Origin: Luteimonas sp.
Lineage (GTDB): Bacteria > Pseudomonadota > Gammaproteobacteria > Xanthomonadales > Xanthomonadaceae
Assembly: GCA_024707405.1 (NCBI GenBank)
Contig: JANPZU010000005.1
Coordinates: 186,001-250,000 of the forward strand
Length of the DNA stretch: 64,000 nt
Direction of reading: 5' to 3'
Part shown: piece by piece, positions 8,965 through 17,841 of the stretch
Position numbering within the stretch: the first letter of the stretch is position 1
Layout of the letters: every line of letters starts with the position of its first letter
Position numbers and translations under genes: made by a program
Notes under the pieces: generated by a model
What the model saw: the letters and a program-made list of their open reading frames with translations, nothing else
Databases searched by the model: none
Told to the model about the DNA's origin: nothing

Positions 8965-9876
8965 ATGCCTGCCGAGCCGTTGCCGGTCGCTCCCGTTCGC
9001 GCTTCGCCACTCCCGGTGGCGTCGGCGCTCGCCGTCGTCTACCTGGTGTGGGGATCGACCTACCTCGGCATCCGCTGGGCGCTGGAAGGCGGGTGGCCGC
9101 CGCTGACCATGGCCGGTGCGCGTTTCCTGCTGGCCGGTGGCCTGATGTACGCGGTGTTGCGCTGGCGCGGCATGCCGGCGCCGACGCGCGTGCAATGGCG
9201 CAACCTCGCGGCGATGGCGGTGCTGCTGCTCGGCCTCGGCAATGGCATGGTGTGCATCGCCGAGCAGAGCGTGTCATCGGGGCTGGCCGCGGTGGCGGTG
9301 GCGTCGGCGCCGCTGTGGATGGGATTGTTCGCTGCGATGCGTGGAGAGCGTCCGCTGCGGCTGGAATGGATCGGATTGGCGATCGGGTTCGTCGGCGTGC
9401 TGTGGCTCAACATGGGCAGCAGCCTGGCCGCGACACCGGTGGGCCTGGTCGCGTTGCTGGTCGCGCCGATCGCATGGTCTTTCGGTTCCATCTGGAGCCG
9501 GGGTCGCGACCTGCCGTCGCCGTTCATGACCGCGGCCGCGCAGATGCTGTGCGCGGGCCTGTTGCTGCCGGTCGCCGGGTTCGCCATCGGCGAGCGCATG
9601 CACGACTGGCCGAGCTGGCAGGGCATGGCGGCGTTCGGTTACCTGGCTTCGTTCGGCTCGATCATCGCGTTCACCGCCTACGTCTGGCTGCTGCACCACG
9701 TGCGTCCCGCGCTTGCCGGCAGTTATGCCTACGTCAATCCGGTGATCGCGGTGGTGCTGGGCGCATGGCTGGCGTCGGAACGGTTCTCGATGCATGACGT
9801 CGGCGCAATGGTGGTGGTGCTTGCGGGCGTGGTCGCGATCACGCTGGCGCGCACGCGTCGGGCGAAGCCGGCATGA
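8965..9876 (+). CDS. EamA-family (DMT superfamily) drug/metabolite exporter, YedA-like
   Basis: A 303-residue integral membrane protein with about ten hydrophobic segments arranged as two EamA repeats. The first starts at ASALAVVYLVWGSTYLGIRWALE and the second at LVAPIAWSFGSIWSRGRDLP, with the family signature near the end of repeat 2 (ALAGSYAYVNPVIAVVLGAW). This architecture is that of YedA/PecM-type exporters. The substrate is unknown. Translation start ATG 8965 is used because upstream sequence is the prc terminator. The gene ends in an ATGA overlap with rarD, so two EamA transporters are translationally coupled. Confidence 0.88.
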   Translation: MPAEPLPVAPVRASPLPVASALAVVYLVWGSTYLGIRWALEGGWPPLTMAGARFLLAGGLMYAVLRWRGMPAPTRVQWRNLAAMAVLLLGLGNGMVCIAEQSVSSGLAAVAVASAPLWMGLFAAMRGERPLRLEWIGLAIGFVGVLWLNMGSSLAATPVGLVALLVAPIAWSFGSIWSRGRDLPSPFMTAAAQMLCAGLLLPVAGFAIGERMHDWPSWQGMAAFGYLASFGSIIAFTAYVWLLHHVRPALAGSYAYVNPVIAVVLGAWLASERFSMHDVGAMVVVLAGVVAITLARTRRAKPA

Positions 9877-10781
9877 CCGGGGCACTCGACAGGCGCGGTT
9901 TGTGGATCGCGGTGGGCGCCTTCGTCATCTGGGGCCTGATGCCGTTGTACTGGCATCTGCTCAAGGCCGTGCCCTCGCTGCAGATCGTGCTGCACCGCGC
10001 GGTGTGGTGCGCGATCCTGGTGGCGATCTGGCTCACGGTGCGACAGGGACGCGGCTGGCTGCGCGAGATCGTCGCGCAACCGCGTTTGGCGGGGATGTTG
10101 GCATTGTCCGGCACGCTGATCGCGTTCAACTGGGGCCTGTACGTGTGGGCAGTGAACGGCGGCCATGTCGTTGAAACCAGCCTCGGCTACTTCATCAATC
10201 CGCTGCTCAACGTGGTGATCGGCGTGCTGTTCCTGCGCGAGCGTCTGTCGCTGCCGCAGTGGCTGGCGGTGGCGCTGGCGGCGGCCGGCGTGCTGTGGCT
10301 GACGTTCAACTACGGCAGCTTCCCGTGGATCGCGCTGTGCCTGGCGGGATCGTTCGCGCTGTACGGTTTGATTCGCAAGTTCGCGGCGGTCGAGGCGGTG
10401 CGCGGACTGGGCGTGGAGAACATGTTCGTGTTTGGCCCGGCGTTGCTCGCGCTGCTGTTGTTCGAGTGGCAGGGGCAGGGCGGTTTCTTCACGCTGCAGT
10501 GGGGCGGCTGGGTCGACGTGCTGCTGGTGCTCGGTGGCGCGCTCACCGCGATCCCGCTGATCTTCTTCGCCTATGCCGTGCGCCGCGTGCCGTTGAGTGT
10601 CGTCGGCCTGCTGCAGTACATCGGCCCCACGCTGCAGTTGCTGTTGGGTGTGTTCTTCTTCGGCGAGGCATTCGGTAGCGACCGTGCCGTTGGCTTTGCC
10701 TTCATCTGGGCAGGATTGGCGGTGTTCGCAATCGACGGGTTCCTTGCCGCGCGCCGACGCATCGTCGCGCAGCAGGCGTAG
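9873..10781 (+). CDS. rarD: EamA-family transporter RarD
   Basis: A 302-residue protein with ten predicted membrane segments. The segments AVGAFVIWGLMPLYWHLLKAVP, EIVLHR-like motif QIVLHRAVWC, NWGLYVWAVNGGHVVETSLG and YFINPLLNVVIGVLFLRERL are the hallmarks of the RarD subfamily, linked by name to chloramphenicol resistance but of uncertain physiological substrate. The start overlaps the stop of the preceding exporter by 4 bp. The following gene is convergent. Confidence 0.92.
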   Translation: MTGALDRRGLWIAVGAFVIWGLMPLYWHLLKAVPSLQIVLHRAVWCAILVAIWLTVRQGRGWLREIVAQPRLAGMLALSGTLIAFNWGLYVWAVNGGHVVETSLGYFINPLLNVVIGVLFLRERLSLPQWLAVALAAAGVLWLTFNYGSFPWIALCLAGSFALYGLIRKFAAVEAVRGLGVENMFVFGPALLALLLFEWQGQGGFFTLQWGGWVDVLLVLGGALTAIPLIFFAYAVRRVPLSVVGLLQYIGPTLQLLLGVFFFGEAFGSDRAVGFAFIWAGLAVFAIDGFLAARRRIVAQQA

Positions 10782-10826
10782 GCCGGGCCGTGGTTCGGCA
10801 TCGCTACCGATCCGCCGTACCGTACG

Positions 10827-11936
10827 TCAGGAATGCCCGGTTTCGGGTTGGGGCTGCGCCAACGCCAGCGGCGGTGGGCAGTATCGTGATGGCAACGACT
10901 GGTGGCCGGCATGGTCGAGCCAGTCGATGACCGTCGGTGCCAACAGGTCGAGCCGCATCGGCAGGCTGATGTGGTCTTCGCCCGGAACTTCGATGTAGCG
11001 CGCGCGTGGCGATGCGGCGGCCAGTGCGCGGCCATGCGCGACCGGGACGTGTTCGTCCTCGCTGCCGTGCACCAGCAGGACGCAGGCGGCGACCTCCGCA
11101 AGCGCGCTGCCTACGTCCACGCCGTCGAGCGGCAACGCCAACGTATCGCCTGCCTTCGAGATGGCGCGTTCCAGTGCCGCATCGTCCATGCGCCAGCGCA
11201 GCCAGCGATGGGTGAATTGCTGCGCGAAGGTTTCCGGCGCCTTGTGCAGCATGTGCGGCACCATGTCGCGGATCGCGTGGCCGGCGTTCTCGAACGATTC
11301 GATGGCGACCACCCCTTCGACCTGCATGCCCAGCTCGCGCGCGCTGAAGATCGCGGTTGCCGCACCGTAGGACACGCCCATCACGTGCAGCGGGCCTTCG
11401 ATTTCGCCATTGGCACGCAAGGCCGCAACCACGTCGGCGACGTCGCGCGCCTCGCGCGTACCGTAGCCGCTCGGGGCCATGCCGGAGCGGCCATGGTTGC
11501 GCAGGTCGAGGCTGATCGTGCGGTAGCCGGCCTGCGCGAGCTGCAGTGCCCACGGCAACAACGAGCCGCCATCCATCATCCAGCCATGGAGCAGCAATAC
11601 CGTGCCGCGTGGCGTCCCCGCTGCAGGCGCGGGCACCGCGAAGTCGAGGTTGAAATCCATGCGCCCGCGCTGGCTGTCATCGGGGCGGTAGTCGTAGTCG
11701 AGCCGGTACGCGCCGGGATCGAGCGCACGCCAGAACACGTCCACGCCTGCGGATGTGGCAACGATGCCTTCGCGATGCGGCAATCGTCGGAAGGCCTGCT
11801 CGATGCGATCGTGCTGGAGCAGCGGAGAGGTGCCCCCGGGCGCGACCAGGCGTGCGCTGAGCGCGACATCACCGGTTGGCCAGGCGAAGCCGGCAAGCAG
11901 GAGGCAGGCACACAACAGCAACAACGCGCGGCGCAT
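10827..11936 (-). CDS. Secreted alpha/beta-hydrolase
   Basis: The protein has 369 residues with an N-terminal signal (RRALLLLCACLLLAGFAWP). The fold markers are in order: oxyanion HGWM (117-120), LDLRNHGRSG, nucleophile elbow GVSYGA with Ser189, acid Asp294 in HGSEDEHVP, and His322 in GEDHISLP. A Ser-Asp-His triad is therefore complete, giving a probable esterase, lipase or peptidase whose substrate cannot be told. An extra N-terminal region of about 100 residues precedes the hydrolase core. The C-terminal tail is Pro/Gln-rich. It is convergent to rarD and separated from the ABC operon by 148 bp. Confidence 0.8.
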   Translation of the reverse strand: MRRALLLLCACLLLAGFAWPTGDVALSARLVAPGGTSPLLQHDRIEQAFRRLPHREGIVATSAGVDVFWRALDPGAYRLDYDYRPDDSQRGRMDFNLDFAVPAPAAGTPRGTVLLLHGWMMDGGSLLPWALQLAQAGYRTISLDLRNHGRSGMAPSGYGTREARDVADVVAALRANGEIEGPLHVMGVSYGAATAIFSARELGMQVEGVVAIESFENAGHAIRDMVPHMLHKAPETFAQQFTHRWLRWRMDDAALERAISKAGDTLALPLDGVDVGSALAEVAACVLLVHGSEDEHVPVAHGRALAAASPRARYIEVPGEDHISLPMRLDLLAPTVIDWLDHAGHQSLPSRYCPPPLALAQPQPETGHS

Positions 11937-12084
11937 CGCGGCGTCCGGGATCGGGGAGGGGGACGCAGGCTAGCGACGGCGGTCGCGGTGATCTACCGCA
12001 AACCGATGACAGTTCGATGACAGCCCAGCGGCGATTCAGTTGCACGGCCACGGCGCGAACCGTGGCCGTGCAGAAACGCATGTC

Positions 12085-13401
12085 TCAGGCCGAACGCAGT
12101 GCGTCGGTGACCGGCAGGCTGGCCGCGCGCAACGCGGGGAACAGGCCACCGATGAAGCCGATTGCGAGCGCCCATTTCAAGCCTTCCCAAAGCAGCGAGC
12201 CGGAGACCTTGAACTCGAAGCTCAGGCTGGCCACGCCACCGGCCACGGTGGATGCGGTGTAGCCGTTGAACACCAGCCACGCCAGCAATCCGCCCAGCGC
12301 ACCGCCGATCGCGGCCAGCAGCATCGTTTCCAGCATCACCGCGACCACCACCGGCATGCCGCGGAAACCGATCGCGCGCAGCGTCGCGATTTCCCGGGCA
12401 CGCGAAGCCACGGTGGCGAACATGGTGTTCAACGCACCGAAGATCGCGCCGATGGCCATGATCGAGCCGACCACGATGCCGATGATGCGCAGCACCTTGG
12501 ACAGTGCCTCGGACTGCCGGCTGAAATAGCCCAGCGTGGTGTCGGCTTCCACCTGCAGGCGCGGATCGGCTTCCAGCGTCGCCTTGAATGCGTTGATGTC
12601 GCCCGGGTTGTTGAGCCTGGCGAACACCGACGCACGGCTGCTGCCGCGGCGATAGGTGCTGGCGACGATCTCGGCATCAGCCCACATCTCCGATTCCATC
12701 GCGTCGCCAGATTCGAACACGCCGACCACCGTCCACGTCTGGTTGCCCAGGCGCAGTTCCTTGCCCGGTTCCAGCCCGGCGAACTGGCGCTGCGCACCCT
12801 TGCCGACGACCAGCTCGCGACGACCGGTCTCGAACTTGCGGCCATCGATGAGTTTCAGGGTGGGCCGTACGGCCCAGGCCATCTCGCTCACGCCGCGCAG
12901 GGTCGCACTGCCGTCCTCGCCGTCGGCGCGGGGCAGGTTGGCCGACACCACGATCTCGGCCGAAGCGAGCGGATGGCCTTCGGCATCGCGTGCGATCTCG
13001 GGTGCGCGCTCGATGGCGTTGATCTGCTCGCGCGACATGACCGACATCAATTCCGCGGACGAGCCGCCGCGCAGCACGATGGCGGTGTCTTCCGAGCCGC
13101 TGTTGCTGACCGTGTGGCGGTAGCCTTCGGCCATCGCCAGCAGCGCGACCAGCACGCCGACCACGCCTGCGATGCCGATCACCACGACCGACGATGCGCC
13201 GATGCGCTGGCTGAGCGTGCTCACGCCGACGAGGGTCACCGACGCCGCCTGCCGGCCGCTGCGGGTGAATGCCATCCACAATGCGAACAGTGCGGTGACC
13301 CCGAGCAGCACCGGCCACGGCGAGAAGATCCAGATGGCGAGGAATGCGGCCAGCACCACGAACAGTAGCAGGCCGCGGAGTATTTTCTTCAAGACATTCA
13401 T
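12085..13401 (-). CDS. MacB/FtsX-type ABC transporter permease
   Basis: The protein has 438 residues. A double hydrophobic N-terminus (residues about 8-60) and further segments follow: a first FtsX-type helix (SSVVVIGIAGVVGVLVALLAMA), a large periplasmic MacB_PCD-like domain (about 105-300), then three C-terminal helices with the FtsX signature (IGIVVGSIMAIGAIFGALNTM, REIATLRAIGFRGMPVVVAVML). It is the last gene of a four-gene minus-strand operon (adaptor, ATPase, two permeases) resembling MacAB or ABC antimicrobial-peptide/lipid extruders. Two distinct half-permeases would pair in one complex. Cargo unknown. Confidence 0.85.
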   Translation of the reverse strand: MNVLKKILRGLLLFVVLAAFLAIWIFSPWPVLLGVTALFALWMAFTRSGRQAASVTLVGVSTLSQRIGASSVVVIGIAGVVGVLVALLAMAEGYRHTVSNSGSEDTAIVLRGGSSAELMSVMSREQINAIERAPEIARDAEGHPLASAEIVVSANLPRADGEDGSATLRGVSEMAWAVRPTLKLIDGRKFETGRRELVVGKGAQRQFAGLEPGKELRLGNQTWTVVGVFESGDAMESEMWADAEIVASTYRRGSSRASVFARLNNPGDINAFKATLEADPRLQVEADTTLGYFSRQSEALSKVLRIIGIVVGSIMAIGAIFGALNTMFATVASRAREIATLRAIGFRGMPVVVAVMLETMLLAAIGGALGGLLAWLVFNGYTASTVAGGVASLSFEFKVSGSLLWEGLKWALAIGFIGGLFPALRAASLPVTDALRSA

Positions 13402-13510
13402 CTACATTCCCTCATGAAGTCAGTCGCGTCCGGACGCCCGGCCCAGCGCAGCGCGCCGGGCGTTCGCGGCGATCGCGCGGCAGTGCCGCGCAAGCGATCA
13501 CCGCTCACCC

Positions 13511-14677
13511 TCAGCGGCCGGCCAGTGCATCGACGATGTTCAGGCGCATCGCCCGGATCGCGGGCAGCGCACCGACCAGCAGGCCGATGACGGCCATCAG
13601 CGCAAGGCCCAGCAACCAGCTCTGCAACCCGACCGGCGGCAGGTTGACTGCGCCGCCGCTCATCGTGCCGACGGCCGGGCCGATCACCGCCGCCAGGCCG
13701 AGGCCGAGTGCGCCGCCGATCAGCACCAGCAGCACCGATTCGGCCAGCACCATCGCCAGCACGCTGTGGCTGGTGAAGCCGATGGTCTTGAGCACGGCCA
13801 ATTCGGATGTGCGCTCGCGTACCGCCTGCGCCATGGTGTTGCCGGTCAGCAGCAGCAGGGTGAAGAACACCGCGCCCATGATCGAGCCGACGATCAGGCC
13901 CACGTCGGCCATCTGCTTGATCTGCGAGGCCATCGCCGCCTGTTCGTTCATCGTCTTGGTTTCGTGCGGCGAGTTTTCCGACAGCGCGTCGATGGCCTTG
14001 GCGGCGGCATCGCTGCGGTTCACGTCGGTCACGCGACTCACGTACCAGCCGACGTCGCCATTGACGTAGGGCGTGGATTCCTCGAAGTACTTGTAGTGCA
14101 TGAGGATCAGCGCTTCGGTGAAGCCGGCATTCTTCGGATCCCTGGCACGCAGCACGCCGACGATGTCGAATTCCCAGTTCAGGGTGCCGTCGCTGTTGGG
14201 GAAGATCGTCGACTGCAGCGGGATCTTCTGCCCGACCTCCCAGCCGAAGCGATCCATCATCGCCTTGCCGACGAGGATGCCGGTGCGCGTGCGCTTCCAG
14301 GCCTCGACTTCGGCCGGGGCGACTTCCATCTCCGGATACAGGTCGAGGTAGTTGGGCGCGACGGCGAAGGTGAACAACTGGTTGCGTGGGTTCTGGTACG
14401 CGCCGCCGAACCAGTTGGCGTGGGTGACATCCTCGATGTTGTCGATCTGGCGGATGCGTTGCTCAAGCGATGCAGGCAGGGTCTCGACCATCGACAGGCG
14501 CGACGTGGTCTGCAGCCGTTGCGCGCCATCGGCGTTCTGGCCGAGTTGCGCGAACGTGGTGCGGATGCCGTCGAGCACGCCGAACAGCAGGAACGCCGCC
14601 ATGATCGACGCCAGCGTGAGGAAGGTGCGGGTCTTGCGCCGGAACAGCGCCGCCCAGATGAGATGGAAATATTTCAT
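13511..14677 (-). CDS. MacB/FtsX-type ABC transporter permease
   Basis: A 388-residue permease with a single N-terminal helix (TFLTLASIMAAFLLFGVLDG), a periplasmic domain of about 220 residues, and three C-terminal helices (VGLIVGSIMGAVFFTLLLLTG, SVLAMVLAESVLLVLIGGAL, LLGLALMAVIGLLVGALPA). RTSELAVLKTIGF is the conserved FtsX cytoplasmic loop. It lies 24 bp after the ATPase gene and 109 bp before the second permease. The pair probably forms a heterodimeric type VII ABC transporter that moves substrates from the periplasm or outer inner-membrane leaflet outwards by mechanotransmission. Confidence 0.86.
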   Translation of the reverse strand: MKYFHLIWAALFRRKTRTFLTLASIMAAFLLFGVLDGIRTTFAQLGQNADGAQRLQTTSRLSMVETLPASLEQRIRQIDNIEDVTHANWFGGAYQNPRNQLFTFAVAPNYLDLYPEMEVAPAEVEAWKRTRTGILVGKAMMDRFGWEVGQKIPLQSTIFPNSDGTLNWEFDIVGVLRARDPKNAGFTEALILMHYKYFEESTPYVNGDVGWYVSRVTDVNRSDAAAKAIDALSENSPHETKTMNEQAAMASQIKQMADVGLIVGSIMGAVFFTLLLLTGNTMAQAVRERTSELAVLKTIGFTSHSVLAMVLAESVLLVLIGGALGLGLAAVIGPAVGTMSGGAVNLPPVGLQSWLLGLALMAVIGLLVGALPAIRAMRLNIVDALAGR

Positions 14678-14701
14678 GTCGCCTCTCCGGTCGGGTCGGC
14701 G

Positions 14702-15394
14702 TCAGGCCGCGTGCGCCTGCGTCCCGACCAAGGTGCCCTTGTCGAGATGCAGGGTGTGCGTGGCGTACTCGGCGGCCTTCGGGTCGTGGGTGACCATCAC
14801 GATCGTCTTGCCGTGTTCGCGGTTGAGCGTCTGCAGCAGGCCCAGGATGTCCTCGGCCGATTGGCGGTCGAGGTCGCCGGTGGGTTCGTCGCAGATCAGC
14901 AGCGTCGGGTCGGAGACGATGGCGCGGGCGATGGCGACGCGCTGCTGCTGGCCGCCGGACAGTTCGGTCGGCTTGTGCGAGACGCGGTCGGCCAGGCCCA
15001 CCAGTGCCAGCGCGATCTGCGCGTTGCGCTTGCGCTGCGCGCCGCCGAGCTTGGTCAGCAGCAGCGGCAGTTCGACGTTCTTCTGTGCGGTCAGTGCCGG
15101 CATCAGGTTGTAGAACTGGAACACGTAGCCGACGTTCTGGCTGCGCCAGTGCGAGAGCTTGCCGCCGCTGAGCTGGTCGATGCGCTGGCTGCCGACCTCG
15201 ATGGTGCCCGAAGTGGGCGAGTCGAGGCCGCCGATCAGGTTGAGCAGCGTGGTCTTGCCGGAGCCGGACGGGCCCATCAATGCGACGAAGTCGCCCTGTT
15301 CGATGTCCAGGTCGACGCCGTGCAGTACTTCGACCTTTTCCGGGCCGCGCTGGTAGGTCTTGGTCAGGTTGCGGATCGATACCAGGGATGCCAT
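14702..15394 (-). CDS. ABC transporter ATP-binding subunit (LolD/MacB type)
   Basis: A 230-residue ATPase. Walker A GPSGSGKTTLL begins at residue 41, the signature LSGGQQQRVAIARAI and Walker B LLICDEPTGDLD are intact, and VTHDPKAAEYA gives the H-loop. The family is the LolD/MacB/FtsE group. ATG 15394 is preferred over longer alternatives because GAGG sits just upstream and the conserved domain begins at once. It energises the two downstream permeases. Confidence 0.93.
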   Translation of the reverse strand: MASLVSIRNLTKTYQRGPEKVEVLHGVDLDIEQGDFVALMGPSGSGKTTLLNLIGGLDSPTSGTIEVGSQRIDQLSGGKLSHWRSQNVGYVFQFYNLMPALTAQKNVELPLLLTKLGGAQRKRNAQIALALVGLADRVSHKPTELSGGQQQRVAIARAIVSDPTLLICDEPTGDLDRQSAEDILGLLQTLNREHGKTIVMVTHDPKAAEYATHTLHLDKGTLVGTQAHAA

Positions 15395-15468
15395 GGCTTG
15401 CCTCGCGTCATTCGGTTCGTTGGAAGGGGTGCTGCGTCTTGGTGTGTTTCGCTGCGCCGGGCGCGGCG

Positions 15469-16716
15469 TCACACGTCCCGTGTCATTGCGTGCCGGTGGT
15501 GATGGTCGTGCCGTCGGTCAGGTCCCTGCGGCGGCGAGACCACCACGGTTTCGCCCGGTGCCAGGCCGGATTCGACTTCGCGGTTGCCGCCGACGGTGTT
15601 GCCGGCCTGCACCTTGCGCAGTTCGACGATGTTCTCGCGACCGACCACGAACACCGCGTCCACGCCGTCGCGCTGCACGACGGCTGCTGCCGGCACGCGC
15701 ACGCCGCGTCGCGGTTCGGCATCCGGTTCGGGTGCCTTCTCGAGGAAGCTCACGGTCACGCCCATGTCGGGCACGATGCGCGCGTCCTTCTCCTTCAGCG
15801 CCACGCGCACCTTCACCGTGGCCTTGCCGCGGTCGGCGGTGGGGATGATGGCGATGACCTCGGCCGGGATCTTCCAGTCCGGATAGGAATTGAGTGTCGC
15901 CTCGACCGGCATCTTCGGCTGCACGCGACCGATGTAGGACTCGCCGACGTCGACCTCGACTTCCAGCGAGTCCATGTCAACGATGGTGCCGATGCCGGTG
16001 CGGGTGTACCCGCCGCCGGCCGACAGCGGCGAGACGATCTCGCCCGGCTGCGCGGCCTTGGCAATCACTACGCCGGAGAACGGTGCGCGGACGATGGTGT
16101 TGTCGACGCCGATCTCGTAGATGTGCAACTGGTCGGAGGCAACCTGCGCATTGCGTTGCGCGGTGGCGAGTTGCGCGCGCAGAGAATCGCGTGAGGCGAT
16201 GGCCTGGTCGAACTGTGCGCGCGAGACGAGCTGCTGGCCGACCAGCGATTCCAGGCGCTTGGCCTGCGCCTCGGCTTCGTCGAGCTGTGCGCGCACGCTG
16301 CCGACCTGGCTGCGCGAGGCAGCCAGTTGCGAGCGTGCGAGGTCGCGTGCGGCATCGGCATCGATCGGGTCGAGCGTGGCCATGACCTGGCCGGTCTCGA
16401 CCCGCATGCCTTCCTCGATCAGCACCTCGCGCACGCGACCGGTGACCTTGGACGACACCGTCGCCATGCGCCGTGCGACGACGTAACCGCTGGCGTCGAG
16501 CACCGAGGCCGAGGCGCTGCCCGTGGCCAGTGATGCCGCGGTGGCGGTTTGCACCGGCACGGGCTTGGCACGGCCCAGCAGCAGCCATGCGGCCAGTGCC
16601 AGCACAACTGCAATGGCAATCGCGCCCAGCGTGATCCACAGCCCCTTGCGCGAGGGCGGCGGGCCGGGCGAGCGGTCGATGCGGAGTTCCTTGAGGAGAT
16701 CGGCGTTGGTATTCAT
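15469..16716 (-). CDS. HlyD/MacA-type periplasmic adaptor (membrane fusion protein); probable 1-base frameshift at 3' end
   Basis: The open frame is 415 residues. One N-terminal membrane helix (GLWITLGAIAIAVVLALAAWLLLG) is followed by a biotinyl-lipoyl-like half-motif (GRVREVLIEEGMRVETGQVMATLD), a coiled-coil hairpin (residues about 115-190), the second lipoyl half (TIVRAPFSGVVIAKAAQPGEIV) and beta-barrel/MP domains. The end read in frame is an unlikely His-rich tail (RRHDHHHRHAMTRDV). Removing one C from the CCC at 15524-15526 restores a normal family ending, PPQDLTDGTTITTGTQ, with a stop at 15483-15485. This is most simply a base-call error or a recent frameshift. The gene heads the MacAB-like operon and bridges the inner-membrane permeases to an outer-membrane channel encoded elsewhere. 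Confidence 0.88.
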   Translation of the reverse strand: MNTNADLLKELRIDRSPGPPPSRKGLWITLGAIAIAVVLALAAWLLLGRAKPVPVQTATAASLATGSASASVLDASGYVVARRMATVSSKVTGRVREVLIEEGMRVETGQVMATLDPIDADAARDLARSQLAASRSQVGSVRAQLDEAEAQAKRLESLVGQQLVSRAQFDQAIASRDSLRAQLATAQRNAQVASDQLHIYEIGVDNTIVRAPFSGVVIAKAAQPGEIVSPLSAGGGYTRTGIGTIVDMDSLEVEVDVGESYIGRVQPKMPVEATLNSYPDWKIPAEVIAIIPTADRGKATVKVRVALKEKDARIVPDMGVTVSFLEKAPEPDAEPRRGVRVPAAAVVQRDGVDAVFVVGRENIVELRKVQAGNTVGGNREVESGLAPGETVVVSPPQGPDRRHDHHHRHAMTRDV

Positions 16717-16905
16717 GGCAGGCAGGACGGTCGAGGTGCGGACATTGTGACCGCAGGGCGTCGCGGCGGGTGTTGCCGGAAGTCATTTCCGGCCAGGAGG
16801 CGCCAGCTTAGGCAATGGCGCGGGCCGTGGCCGCTGACAGGTGTCACCCGCTTCTGCTGACGGTCGGGAATGCCTTCGCGATGGCGCGGCGGCGAGGATG
16901 TCGCC

Positions 16906-17841
16906 ATGGTCGAAGACAGGCGGCACGAGATGGAGCCTAGCACGCAGCAATCGTTGGCAAGCCTGCACGGCGTGCGCCGGCGTTACGGCAACACGCTTGC
17001 CCTCGATGGACTGGATCTGTCGCTGCGTGCGGGACAGGTGACGTCGTTGCTCGGTGCCAACGGCGCGGGCAAGACCACGGCGGTCGGCCTGCTGCTGGGC
17101 CTGCTGTCGGCAGACGAGGGTGAAGTGCGCGTGCTCGGCCATGCGCCCGGATCGGCGCAGGCGCGCTTGCGTACCGGCGCGATGCTGCAGTCGGCGGGCA
17201 TCCCCGAACGGCTGAAGGTGCGCGAACTCCTGGAACTGGTGCGCAGCTACTATCCGCAGCCGCGCAGCGTGGCCGATTGCGTCGCCCTGGCCGGACTCGA
17301 CGGCCTGCTCGATCGCCGCTATGGCAAGTTGTCGGGCGGGCAGCAGCGCCGGGTGCAGTTCGCGCTGGCGATCTGCGGCCGCCCCAGGGTGTTGTGCCTG
17401 GACGAACCCACCACCGGCCTCGACATCGAAGCGAGGCAGGGCTTGTGGAAGGCGATCCGCGAACTCGTCGCCGAGGGCAGCGCGGTGCTGCTGACCACGC
17501 ATTACCTGGAGGAAGCCGAGGCGCTGTCCGATCGCGTGGCGGTGCTCGATCGTGGCCGCCTCGTTGCCGAAGGCACGGTGCGCGAGATCCGTTCGCATGT
17601 CTCGCAGCGGCGCATCCGCTGCGTCACCGCCCTCGATGCGGCCAACGTGCTGCAGTGGCCCGGTGTGCGCGACGTGGCGCGCGAGGGTGATGCCCTGCGC
17701 ATCATCGCCGATGTCGCCGAGCACGTGGTGCGTCGCCTGCTGGACGCCGATCCGCAGCTGCACGAACTGGAAGTCCAGCGTGCCGGATTGTCCGATGCCT
17801 TCCTCGAGATCACCCGCAACGCCGAGAAGGAGGCCGCGTGA
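16906..17841 (+). CDS. ABC-2 type transporter ATP-binding protein
   Basis: A 311-residue ATPase of the DrrA/CcmA group. Walker A GANGAGKTT (residues 50-58), signature LSGGQQRRVQFAL, Walker B VLCLDEPTTGLD and the H-loop LTTHYLEEAEAL are all present, followed by a C-terminal accessory domain of about 90 residues. ATG 16906 is chosen for a GAGG nine bases upstream; ATG 16930 is also possible. Divergent from the MacA-like adaptor with 189 bp between. TGATG overlap with the permease gene. Downstream lie an amidohydrolase and a two-component system that may share its regulation. Confidence 0.93.
   Translation: MVEDRRHEMEPSTQQSLASLHGVRRRYGNTLALDGLDLSLRAGQVTSLLGANGAGKTTAVGLLLGLLSADEGEVRVLGHAPGSAQARLRTGAMLQSAGIPERLKVRELLELVRSYYPQPRSVADCVALAGLDGLLDRRYGKLSGGQQRRVQFALAICGRPRVLCLDEPTTGLDIEARQGLWKAIRELVAEGSAVLLTTHYLEEAEALSDRVAVLDRGRLVAEGTVREIRSHVSQRRIRCVTALDAANVLQWPGVRDVAREGDALRIIADVAEHVVRRLLDADPQLHELEVQRAGLSDAFLEITRNAEKEAA

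Noticed and set aside
6541-9195. 884-codon minus-strand open frame opposite prc
   Set aside because: Antisense shadow of the prc gene; composition is typical of reverse-frame translation of GC-rich coding DNA.
15469-15522. Poly-His C-terminus of the adaptor as a metal-binding tail
   Set aside because: Explained by a one-base frameshift; the neighbouring frame gives the normal family ending.
13401-16716. A MacB-type fusion (ATPase + permease)
   Set aside because: ATPase and permeases are separate genes with their own starts; organisation is LolCDE-like.
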